Source of the DNA: Thermococcaceae archaeon
GTDB taxonomy: Archaea; Methanobacteriota_B; Thermococci; Thermococcales; Thermococcaceae
Assembly: GCA_027064745.1 (NCBI GenBank)
Contig: JAMOPD010000390.1
Location: 1 to 5,819, forward strand
Length of the DNA: 5,819 bases
Direction: 5' to 3'
Position numbers and translations under genes: made by a program. Positions 1 to 5,819 of this stretch are shown here, in pieces (the first letter of the stretch is position 1; the number at the start of each line of letters is the position of its first letter). The notes below the pieces were generated by a model. That model did no database searches. It saw only the letters and a program-made list of their open reading frames with translations, and was not told the origin of the DNA.

Positions 1-1
1 A

Positions 2-685
2 ATTGTTAATTCGGCCGAGATTGAAATTAGGGCTGAGTTGCCTTACACCATCTTTAAAGAACTGAAACAGTATCTCTTAAGTGCCCTTCAGAGAGGCGTT
101 AACCTTTATCTCCTAGTATATCCCGAAGAAGAAACTTTCGATGAATTCCAAATGTTTAAGGACAGAGTGAAAATTAAAACTTCCGAACTTGGAAATTTTC
201 TGCTTGTGATATCTGATCTATCTGTGGCAGTATACTCTAAACGAAGATTTTTCACTGCAAGAAAGCTTTCGGTTTCAAATTCTGAGGTTTATGGATATGA
301 GATTCAAGAAAAGGATCTCTTACTGAGACTCTTGAATATACATAATAACCTCTGGAGAAAGGCTAAAGAGGTTATATGCTGGGAGCACACTCCTGAAGTT
401 TATCCTAAGGTTTTACTTGAATTCTCTACGGCTCTTGATGAAATTGAGAACTTATTCAAATTGGGTTATGTGCCTATTGTTACAGTTGAAGGGAGATACG
501 TGAAAGATGGACAACCTGTAAAATTAACAGGAAAAGCTCGCTCAATCAATATGGCGGGGATAATAAGCAACTTTGTTTTGGATATTGGAACTAGGGAGGT
601 TACTATAGGTGGATTCGATGCAGAAGTAGAGGATATAGAAGCCCAGAAGGTGATAATTGAAAAAATTATCAAGAATCAGGGGTGA
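2..685 (+). CDS. TrmB-family sugar-sensing transcriptional regulator (5' end missing)
   Basis: Transcription factor of the TrmB family, archaeal regulators of sugar transport and metabolism whose DNA binding changes when a sugar binds. The frame is open from the left edge, so the gene starts outside the window; the TTG at 38 is an internal leucine. Of 227 visible residues, about 1-110 resemble the phospholipase D-like middle domain, with an ERGV-like turn (QRGVNLYLLV). Residues ~125-227 match the C-terminal sugar-binding domain: TALDEIENLFKLGYVPIV, then EGRYVKDGQPVKLTGKA at ~163-179, and the family signature GGF-AEVEDIEA at ~203-214. The N-terminal winged helix-turn-helix of the family (whole proteins are about 340 residues) would lie upstream, leaving about 110 residues unseen. 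The stop is 4 nt before the phosphomutase start, so this is probably the local regulator, co-transcribed with its targets. The ligand is not readable; a glucose or mannose disaccharide is an inference from the neighbours. Confidence 0.88.
   Translation: MVNSAEIEIRAELPYTIFKELKQYLLSALQRGVNLYLLVYPEEETFDEFQMFKDRVKIKTSELGNFLLVISDLSVAVYSKRRFFTARKLSVSNSEVYGYEIQEKDLLLRLLNIHNNLWRKAKEVICWEHTPEVYPKVLLEFSTALDEIENLFKLGYVPIVTVEGRYVKDGQPVKLTGKARSINMAGIISNFVLDIGTREVTIGGFDAEVEDIEAQKVIIEKIIKNQG
678..685 (+). promoter_or_regulatory. Ribosome binding site of the phosphomutase gene
   Basis: AGGGGTGA resembles the archaeal Shine-Dalgarno sequence GGAGGTGA. It ends 4 nt before the ATG at 690 and contains the regulator's stop codon, so translation of the two genes is probably coupled. 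It decides for the start at 690 over the in-frame TTG at 657, which lies inside the regulator and has no such site. Confidence 0.7.
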
Positions 686-689
686 AAGG

Positions 690-1403
690 ATGGACAATAT
701 TGGTATGATATGGGATTTTGATGGGGTTCTTGTTTTCACTCCTCATGAAGAAGCTTGGAGAAAAGCAGCTGAACATTATGGGGCTTATGAATTTGACCAT
801 GAATTCTATGTTAAATATGTTTCAGGAAAGCCGAGATATGATGGTGCTGATAACATCCTGAAACTGCTGGGGATATATGAAAAATTCAATGCTACAGATG
901 ATGAGGAAAGACAGAAACTTCTCCATGAGTTTGCGGATTTCAAAAACAAACTGGTCAATGAGATGTTTGAAAGAGGGGATTATGGTGTGAACATGGATGC
1001 TATAAGATTTCTAATTGAGAGCAAAAAACATGGGATCAAGCATGCTTTAGCTTCGGCTTCAAAAAATGCCACTAAACTCTCAGAGAGGATAAAAGTTCAT
1101 GTTGGAAATCAGATCGTATCTCTATATTCGTTATTTGATGTAAATGTGAGTGGTAAGGCTTCTTCAAAGGAGGCAGTTTTTAAGTTAGCAGTTGAAGAAC
1201 TGAAGACTATGTTTCCAAATCTGAAATATTTTATTGTAATAGAGGATTCTCCCACAGGCATAAAAGCCGCCAAGAAACTGGGACTTTTTACATTAGGATA
1301 TGAAAGAGAAACCAAACTTGACGCTGATTTAAGATTTAAAGATTTTAACGAGTTTAATTTAAATGCAATTCTAAATATATTGGAGAGGGGGGTAGATGAA
1401 TGA
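690..1403 (+). CDS. pgmB: Beta-phosphoglucomutase, HAD superfamily
   Basis: Cytoplasmic Mg-dependent mutase of 237 residues, the usual size, converting beta-glucose 1-phosphate to glucose 6-phosphate. The four HAD motifs are present. Motif I is D9-F-D11-G-V, with D9 the nucleophile and D11 the acid/base. Motif II is A121-S-A-S-K-N126, identical to the ASASKN that I recall at residues 113-118 of Lactococcus lactis beta-PGM, whose S116, K117 and N118 bind phosphate. Motif III is K156 and motif IV is E185-D186. The cap segment G46-K-P-R49-Y-D51 aligns with the L. lactis loop carrying R49, and H19 with its H20 after a one-residue gap. These residues favour beta-PGM over a plain HAD phosphatase. 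The start at 690 follows a good ribosome binding site and gives the expected short lead to DFDGV. The gene overlaps the GH65 start by 4 nt (ATGA), which supports action on the product of that enzyme. The same enzyme pair is known, to my recollection, from Pyrococcus sp. ST04. Confidence 0.88.
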   Translation: MDNIGMIWDFDGVLVFTPHEEAWRKAAEHYGAYEFDHEFYVKYVSGKPRYDGADNILKLLGIYEKFNATDDEERQKLLHEFADFKNKLVNEMFERGDYGVNMDAIRFLIESKKHGIKHALASASKNATKLSERIKVHVGNQIVSLYSLFDVNVSGKASSKEAVFKLAVEELKTMFPNLKYFIVIEDSPTGIKAAKKLGLFTLGYERETKLDADLRFKDFNEFNLNAILNILERGVDE

Positions 1404-3661
1404 AATATCACTTTAACTTCAATAGATACGATCAATACGAAGAGGCCTTCTATGGAACGCTTTTAACGCTGGGAAATGGTCACCTTGGTATTAGAGGAGA
1501 AATTGAGCTGGAACCAAGTTTATATGGTACCACCATAGCTGGTGTGTATGATTATGCTCCATATTTCTATCGTGAGATTGTAAACGCTCCCCGTGTTATT
1601 GGTATAAACCTCTTCTTTAATGGAGAGCCCATAAATCCTAGTACTCATAAAATACAAAAATATGAGAGAGAGCTGGATATTAAGAATGGTGTTCTCAAAA
1701 CCACTCTCAGACTTTATTCCCAACATAATGGTGTAATCCAGTATGAAAGTACAAGAATAGTCCATGGAAAACGAAAGAATCTGGTAATCCTTAAATTTAA
1801 GATAAGACCTAACAAATCAGGAAACCTAACGGTGATATCTCCTATAAATATAAATACTGCAAATCCTCTTTATCGGCCAGAAATACTGGTGAGACATTAT
1901 ACTGTGAAAAAACAGAGAACTTTGGACGAGGCAGTATATGTGGAGCTTGAAACTACAGATGGAAAATACAGAATAGGTATCGCAAGCTCACTAATAACAG
2001 ATTCTGAACATTCGAGATTTGTTAACAAAAGTGTAAATTGCATTGCTGAAGTCTTTAATCTTGAAGTGGAGGAGGATGAGGAATACGAGTTTATAAAATA
2101 TATCATAGTGGATTTTATTTCTAATTCTGATTCTGAAACGTTAAATTTAGAATCCCGCATTTTGAACGACCTTAGAGCTGTACGAAAAGCGGGATTTGAA
2201 GCCCTTTATGAGGAACATAGGAGTTATTGGAAAGAAATGTGGAAAATTGCAGATATTAAGATAAAAAGAGATGAAGAGGCTGAGAGAGGTTTGCTTTTCA
2301 GTCTATTTCACTTGATGCAGAGCATTCCAGTGGATAGTAGGATTTCACTAACGGCAAAGGGTATTCATGGATTTGGATACCGAGGGCATGTATTCTGGGA
2401 TACTGAGATTTATGCTCTGCCATTCCTCATGGCAGTTTTTCCGGAAAAAGCAAAAGAAATGCTAATATACCGCTATAACAACTTAAATGCTGCGAAGGAA
2501 AATGCAAGCACCAATGGTTATGAAGGGGCCCAATTTCCATGGGAATCAGCGGATGACGGATATGAGGCCACTCCTTCTGTAATTCCAACGGACATGATAG
2601 GAAAAGATGTCCTTCGGATTTATACAGGGAAGGAAGAGCATCATGTAACTGCAGATATAGCGTATGCAGTTGAATTGTATTATAAATTTACAGGGGATAT
2701 TGATTTTATGGCCGATTATGGACTTGAGATAATTTTTGAGACAGCACGCTTCTGGGCGAGTAGAGTTCGGTATGAGAAGAACAAGGGATATGTAATTGAA
2801 AAGGTAATTGGGCCAGATGAATATCATGAGCACGTGAACAATAGCTTTTTTACAAATTTAATGGCAAAGTATAACCTTCTCTTGGGAGTTAAGTACTTTG
2901 AACTCTCAAAAGAGCATGAAAAATGGAGAGATGTTACAAGGAAGATTGGCTTGACTGAAAAAGAAGTAGAGAAATGGGAAGGGATTGCAGAAAAAATTTA
3001 CATTCCTAGACAGAGAGATGGAGTCTGGGAGGAGTTTGACGGATATTTTGAATTGCCTGACTATACCGTTGATCTTTATGGACTAGGAGAGCATAGACTT
3101 CCTCCGGAAATCCGGGAAAACCTTAGTCGAACAAAACTCGTGAAGCAGGCTGATGTAATAGCCCTGCAGTATCTACTAAAGGAGCAATTCGACATGGAGA
3201 ACATAAAAAAGAACTTCAACTACTATCTCCCGCGAACTACTCATGCATCTTCTCTTTCGATGCCCATATATGCCATTATTGCATCATGGCTTGGATATGA
3301 TGATATAGCATATAACTACTTCCTGAAATGTGCATACATAGACCTGCATAATCTCTATGGGAACACACAGGATGGTTTTCATTTGGCTACAGCAGGGGGA
3401 CTTTGGCAGATTCTGTTCCGGGGCTTTTGCGGAATTGAGATAACCGGCGATGTTCTGGAAATCCACCCGCATCTCCCCCCTAAATGGGAGGAAGTTGCTC
3501 TCAGATTTTACTTCAGAGGCAGCCTGATAGATATAAACATTCAAAAGAAGAGAGTAATGCTTAGAGTTGTCAGCGGGGAAAAGGTTAAAAAGATCAAAAT
3601 TAGGGTCTTCGACATAGAGACTTTAGTAGCACCAGGAGATAAGGTTGTCATGGAGGTGTAA
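1400..3661 (+). CDS. GH65 family disaccharide phosphorylase, probably kojibiose-type
   Basis: Inverting alpha-glucoside phosphorylase of 753 residues, normal for GH65: disaccharide plus phosphate gives beta-glucose 1-phosphate and glucose. Residues ~1-270 form the N-terminal beta-sandwich, ~320-680 the (alpha/alpha)6 barrel and ~690-753 the C-terminal sheet. Barrel motifs are R328-GHVFWDTE336, F379-PWESADDGYEATP392, and G471-PDEYH476 with general acid E474. The phosphate site is represented by T613-THASSLS620 and D658-GFHLATAGG667, where H661 fits the phosphate-binding histidine of maltose phosphorylase. The segment G-KEEHHVTADIAYAV (from K411) resembles the kojibiose, trehalose and nigerose phosphorylases that I remember rather than the EIHRNGAI form of maltose phosphorylases. 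With beta-PGM directly before it and the Pyrococcus sp. ST04 precedent, kojibiose (alpha-1,2) is the best guess, though linkage cannot be proved by eye. No signal peptide is seen, so it acts in the cytoplasm. The start ATG at 1400 follows a GGGGGT-type ribosome binding site at 1388-1393. Confidence 0.9.
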   Translation: MKYHFNFNRYDQYEEAFYGTLLTLGNGHLGIRGEIELEPSLYGTTIAGVYDYAPYFYREIVNAPRVIGINLFFNGEPINPSTHKIQKYERELDIKNGVLKTTLRLYSQHNGVIQYESTRIVHGKRKNLVILKFKIRPNKSGNLTVISPININTANPLYRPEILVRHYTVKKQRTLDEAVYVELETTDGKYRIGIASSLITDSEHSRFVNKSVNCIAEVFNLEVEEDEEYEFIKYIIVDFISNSDSETLNLESRILNDLRAVRKAGFEALYEEHRSYWKEMWKIADIKIKRDEEAERGLLFSLFHLMQSIPVDSRISLTAKGIHGFGYRGHVFWDTEIYALPFLMAVFPEKAKEMLIYRYNNLNAAKENASTNGYEGAQFPWESADDGYEATPSVIPTDMIGKDVLRIYTGKEEHHVTADIAYAVELYYKFTGDIDFMADYGLEIIFETARFWASRVRYEKNKGYVIEKVIGPDEYHEHVNNSFFTNLMAKYNLLLGVKYFELSKEHEKWRDVTRKIGLTEKEVEKWEGIAEKIYIPRQRDGVWEEFDGYFELPDYTVDLYGLGEHRLPPEIRENLSRTKLVKQADVIALQYLLKEQFDMENIKKNFNYYLPRTTHASSLSMPIYAIIASWLGYDDIAYNYFLKCAYIDLHNLYGNTQDGFHLATAGGLWQILFRGFCGIEITGDVLEIHPHLPPKWEEVALRFYFRGSLIDINIQKKRVMLRVVSGEKVKKIKIRVFDIETLVAPGDKVVMEV
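3652..3658 (+). promoter_or_regulatory. Ribosome binding site deciding the TTG start of the GH130 gene
   Basis: GGAGGTG is a perfect archaeal Shine-Dalgarno core, placed inside the last codons of the GH65 gene (Met-Glu-Val-stop). The spacing of 7 nt to the TTG at 3666 is near ideal. This makes 3666 the start rather than the in-frame TTG at 3645, which lies upstream of the site. The arrangement suggests that ribosomes finishing GH65 reinitiate on GH130. Confidence 0.8.
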
Positions 3662-3665
3662 AACT

Positions 3666-4586
3666 TTGCTAAGGCTTGAGATTCGTAAAGGAAAAGTACT
3701 AGCACCACCTCTGAAAAAGCTATCTTTTCCGATTCTGTCCCCTTCAAAGGAAGGCTTTGACTCAAAAAACATCTACAATGCTGCATTGATAAAGGAAAGG
3801 AACACTGTCGTGATGCTTTACAGGGCAGAAAGCCAGGACGATGACATAACGGGAAGGATTGGTCTAGCTCTGAGTAAAGATGGAGTGGAATTTCTGAGAC
3901 ATCCAGAGCCTATAATTGAGCCTGAGCATGATTACGAAAAGAAGGGCGTTGAAGATCCTAGAATTGTTAAAGTTGGAGATACTTACTACCTAACATACAC
4001 AGGCTATGATGGTAAAGTGGCAAAACTCTGCCTTGCAACCTCAAAGAACCTTGTGAGCTGGAAGAAGCACGGGCCTGTTTTCGATGAGTTTCCCCAAACT
4101 AATAACTGGACAAAGAGCGGAGCAATCTTACCAATGAAGATGCCAAATGGTGAATTCAAAAGGGAATACATAATGTATTTTGGAGATTCAAACATCTGGC
4201 TGGCCCATTCAAAGGATTTAATCCACTGGGAATACATGGAAGAGCCCGTTTTGAGACCACGGAAGGAGTACTTTGATAATATCCTTGTGGAGCCTGGCCC
4301 ACCAGCGATAATGACTGACTATGGAATAGTGCTTATCTACAATAGCGCTGGGATGCATGGAGGAGTTAAAAAATACAAAGCTGGTATAGCAGTTTTCGAT
4401 CGAGAAGACCCGACCAAGCTTGTGGCAAGGAGCGAAAAACCTATTTTAGAGCCCACATACGAATGGGAAATCAACGGATGGGTGGACAATGTCGTCTTCA
4501 TTGAAGGCCTCGTGGAGCACGAGGGAAGAATTTACCTCTACTATGGAGGGGCAGACAGATACATTGGCTTAGCTTATTGGGAGTAG
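3666..4586 (+). CDS. GH130 family beta-mannoside phosphorylase or hydrolase
   Basis: A 306-residue five-bladed beta-propeller protein of GH130, a family of inverting enzymes acting on beta-mannosides. Phosphorylase members release alpha-mannose 1-phosphate. Family marks are Y52-RAE55, I65-GLALSKDG73, G94-VEDPRI100 with the catalytic acid D97, L110-loop YTGYD, and Y292-YGGAD297. Blade repeats A-x-S-K-(D/N)-x4-W/F recur at ~68-76, 124-132 and 180-188. Compared with the manno-oligosaccharide phosphorylases, the remembered phosphate ligands Arg, Asn, Lys and Asp appear as K150, S151, L207 and D297, so phosphorolysis is uncertain and hydrolysis is possible. The usual HG after LLIY is replaced by LIYNSAG. 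No signal peptide is seen. The start is TTG at 3666, 4 nt after the GH65 stop, set by the ribosome binding site at 3652-3658. The operon position implies that it works with GH65 on related or mixed sugars. The substrate is not readable. Confidence 0.85.
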   Translation: MLRLEIRKGKVLAPPLKKLSFPILSPSKEGFDSKNIYNAALIKERNTVVMLYRAESQDDDITGRIGLALSKDGVEFLRHPEPIIEPEHDYEKKGVEDPRIVKVGDTYYLTYTGYDGKVAKLCLATSKNLVSWKKHGPVFDEFPQTNNWTKSGAILPMKMPNGEFKREYIMYFGDSNIWLAHSKDLIHWEYMEEPVLRPRKEYFDNILVEPGPPAIMTDYGIVLIYNSAGMHGGVKKYKAGIAVFDREDPTKLVARSEKPILEPTYEWEINGWVDNVVFIEGLVEHEGRIYLYYGGADRYIGLAYWE

Positions 4587-4588
4587 GC

Positions 4589-4640
4589 TCGGAGGGTGTT
4601 CACGTCATCATTTTTCAGCATGCTTGCTAATCGTCATCGC
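4589..4640 (-). ncRNA. Possible C/D-box sRNA, antisense just past the GH130 stop
   Basis: Read on the minus strand, the order is box C GCGATGA (4640-4634), a 15-nt spacer, box D' CTGA (4618-4615), a 3-nt gap, box C' ATGATGA (4611-4605), a 12-nt spacer and box D CCGA (4592-4589). This is the architecture of Thermococcales rRNA methylation guides. The internal boxes are perfect, but C and D each carry one mismatch, which is the opposite of the usual pattern. I recognise no rRNA target for either spacer. The signal could be chance, partly due to a CGTCATC repeat at 4603 and 4632. Confidence 0.25.
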
Positions 4641-4645
4641 CTGAA

Positions 4646-4669
4646 CCTTTCTTTTCTTCTGGATTTTTA
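4646..4669 (+). terminator. T-rich probable transcription terminator of the sugar operon
   Basis: The stretch contains CTTTCTTTTCTTCT followed by GGATTTTT. Oligo-T runs in the transcript direction are the main intrinsic termination signal in archaea. It sits 60 nt after the last operon gene and before the next gene's promoter. A shorter T5 run at 4611-4615 may also contribute. No GC-rich hairpin directly precedes it. Confidence 0.5.
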
Positions 4670-4745
4670 AGTTTAGTCATGTGGTATTATTCTTCTTTTG
4701 AACGCTAATGTTTAATTAGTTACCAGGATAACAATATCATGATGG

Positions 4746-4757
4746 ATAAGTTTTTAG
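4746..4757 (+). promoter_or_regulatory. BRE/TATA-like promoter of the aminotransferase gene
   Basis: ATAAGTTTTTAG fits the Thermococcales pattern of a purine-rich BRE followed by a T/A-rich TATA box. A start about 25 nt downstream of its centre would fall near 4778-4780, giving a leader of roughly 12 nt that just holds the ribosome binding site. Short leaders are normal in this order. The placement comes from eye inspection only; ATAAATGCTTAAA at 4760-4772 is a weaker alternative that lies too close to the gene. Confidence 0.5.
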
Positions 4758-4780
4758 GCATAAATGCTTAAAGATTCGAT

Positions 4781-4785
4781 GGTGA
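4781..4785 (+). promoter_or_regulatory. Ribosome binding site of the aminotransferase gene
   Basis: GGTGA, complementary to the 3' end of archaeal 16S rRNA, lies 5 nt before the ATG at 4791. It favours that start over the in-frame ATG at 4779 and GTG at 4782. The resulting N-terminus MIHASKRAMGIEYAIRD agrees with the MIRASKRAL start that I recall for the Pyrococcus enzyme. Confidence 0.7.
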
Positions 4786-4790
4786 CTGAA

Positions 4791-5819
4791 ATGATTCATG
4801 CATCTAAAAGAGCTATGGGAATTGAATATGCTATTAGAGATGTTGCTTTGCCTGCTAGAGAACTCGAAAAGCAGGGTATAAAGGTTATTCGATTAAACAT
4901 TGGAGATCCAGGGAAGTATGATTTCCAGCCGCCTAGACACATGAAAGAAGCATACTGTAAGGCCATAATGGATGGTCATAACTATTACGGTACTAGTGAA
5001 GGACTGCCGGAACTTAGGGAAGCAATAGTTCAGCGTGAAAAGAAGAAAAATGGCGTGGATATAACACCAGATGATGTTCGTGTTACTGCAGCTGTTACAG
5101 AAGCGTTACAATTTGTATTCGGGGCACTTGTGAATCCAGGGGATAACATACTCGTGCCAAGCCCTAGCTATCCACCATATATTGGACTAGTTAAATTCTA
5201 TGGAGGCATTCCAAACGAATATTTGACAGTTGAGGAGAATGGCTGGCAACCTGACATTGATGATATGCGAAAAAGAATAGATGAAAAGACAAAAGCTATA
5301 GCGGTCATTAATCCAAATAATCCAACAGGAGCACTTTATGAAAAAGGAACAATCAGGGAGATACTCGATCTTGCTGGTGAGTATGACCTTCCGGTTATCA
5401 GCGATGAGATATATGACCTCATGACCTATGAAGGCAAGCATGTTTCCCCTGCCTCACTTACAAAGGATGTTCCAGTTATTGTCATGAACGGAATGTCTAA
5501 GGTATACTTTGCCACGGGGTGGCGTTTGGGATACTTCTACTATGTTGACCCAGAGAACAAGCTCGCGGAAGTAAGGGAGGCTATAGATAAAATGGCCAGA
5601 ATAAGAATCTGCCCCAATACACCAGGACAATTTGCAGCAATAGCGGGTCTCACAGGTTCAATGGACTATCTCGATGAGTATATGACCAAGCTGAAGGAGA
5701 GAAGGGATTACATCTACAAGCGCCTTAACGAGATTCCAGGAATAAGCACACAAAAACCACAGGGAGCATTCTACATCTTCCCCAAGATAGAAGAGCGCTC
5801 TAAATGGAAAAATGACAAG
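4791..5819 (+). CDS. Alanine aminotransferase (class I/II, PLP-dependent), 3' end missing
   Basis: PLP enzyme interconverting alanine plus 2-oxoglutarate with pyruvate plus glutamate. In Thermococcales it makes alanine as a fermentation end product and links sugar breakdown to nitrogen balance. 343 residues are visible and the frame is still open at the right edge. The Pyrococcus furiosus enzyme is about 398 residues, so roughly 55 are lost, including the substrate-carboxylate arginine region. Visible marks are L-N-I-G-D-P near the N-terminus, Y-Y-G of the cofactor-binding stretch, N174-PNNPTG180 with N177, S-D205-EIY208, S-K237-VYFATGWR with Schiff-base lysine K237, and R245 for the PLP phosphate. 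The whole stretch reads like the Thermococcales alanine aminotransferase with few substitutions. It has its own promoter and is separated from the sugar operon by 204 nt, so it is a separate unit rather than part of that pathway. Confidence 0.93.
   Translation, partial: MIHASKRAMGIEYAIRDVALPARELEKQGIKVIRLNIGDPGKYDFQPPRHMKEAYCKAIMDGHNYYGTSEGLPELREAIVQREKKKNGVDITPDDVRVTAAVTEALQFVFGALVNPGDNILVPSPSYPPYIGLVKFYGGIPNEYLTVEENGWQPDIDDMRKRIDEKTKAIAVINPNNPTGALYEKGTIREILDLAGEYDLPVISDEIYDLMTYEGKHVSPASLTKDVPVIVMNGMSKVYFATGWRLGYFYYVDPENKLAEVREAIDKMARIRICPNTPGQFAAIAGLTGSMDYLDEYMTKLKERRDYIYKRLNEIPGISTQKPQGAFYIFPKIEERSKWKNDK

Noticed and set aside
657..689. Longer start (TTG at 657) for the phosphomutase gene
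   Set aside because: It would add an 11-residue basic tail before DFDGV, overlaps the regulator, and lacks a ribosome binding site. The ATG at 690 has one and gives the normal N-terminus.
4598..4646. Inverted repeat GTTCA (4598-4602) and TGAAC (4642-4646) as a terminator hairpin
   Set aside because: Five base pairs around a loop of nearly 40 nt would be weak, and archaeal termination depends mainly on T-runs. It might instead close the putative sRNA, but the register with the boxes is poor.
4719..4743. Short dyads GTTA-N6-TAAC (4719-4732) and ATCATGAT (4736-4743) upstream of the aminotransferase promoter
   Set aside because: Stems of 4 bp each are expected by chance in AT-rich DNA. I also looked for the Thermococcales glycolytic motif TATCAC-N5-GTGATA in 4587-4790 and did not see it.
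4742..4771. Tiny open frame ATG...TAA of 9 codons before the aminotransferase
   Set aside because: It overlaps the predicted TATA box and would lie upstream of the expected transcription start, so it is unlikely to be transcribed with the gene.
4785..4797. CTGA-A-ATGATT on the plus strand as D'/C' boxes of an sRNA
   Set aside because: This is the ribosome binding site and start of the aminotransferase gene, with no matching outer boxes at suitable distances.
466..5441. Open frames of 65-108 codons on the minus strand inside the genes
   Set aside because: All lie opposite well-supported coding sequences, show no recognisable domain and have low-complexity Ser/Leu/Ile-rich translations typical of antisense shadows.

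Overview
The window looks like chromosomal DNA of a hyperthermophilic euryarchaeon of the order Thermococcales (Pyrococcus/Thermococcus/Palaeococcus group). The main evidence is the last gene, whose translation matches, as far as I remember it, the Pyrococcus/Thermococcus alanine aminotransferase almost residue for residue. Other support comes from a TrmB-family regulator, archaeal Shine-Dalgarno sites (GGAGGTG, GGTGA), AGA/AGG and ATA codon use, very short intergenic gaps and a BRE/TATA-like promoter close to the start codon. No database search was run, so the genus is not fixed.

Layout: 1-4586 holds four genes on the + strand packed as one apparent operon. They are the 3' part of a TrmB-like sugar-sensing regulator, a HAD-family beta-phosphoglucomutase, a GH65 inverting alpha-glucoside phosphorylase (most likely of the kojibiose/trehalose/nigerose type), and a GH130 beta-mannoside phosphorylase or hydrolase. 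The junctions are 4 nt, an ATGA overlap, and 4 nt, and ribosome binding sites lie at or inside the end of the preceding gene. Positions 4587-4790 are intergenic: a T-rich probable terminator, a possible antisense C/D-box sRNA, and a promoter for the next gene. From 4791 an alanine aminotransferase gene runs off the right edge.

How the genes fit together: GH65 would split an alpha-linked glucose disaccharide with phosphate into beta-glucose 1-phosphate and glucose. The beta-phosphoglucomutase would convert the former to glucose 6-phosphate for the modified Embden-Meyerhof pathway, gaining a phosphorylated hexose without spending ADP or ATP. This pair corresponds to the kojibiose pathway that I recall being described in Pyrococcus sp. 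ST04. The less expected member is GH130, a family acting on beta-mannosides, placed in the same operon. Its phosphate-binding positions seem to differ from those of the classical manno-oligosaccharide phosphorylases, so its substrate and chemistry are open. The regulator probably senses the incoming sugar. No enzyme here has a signal peptide, so a transporter must be encoded elsewhere, perhaps upstream of the window.
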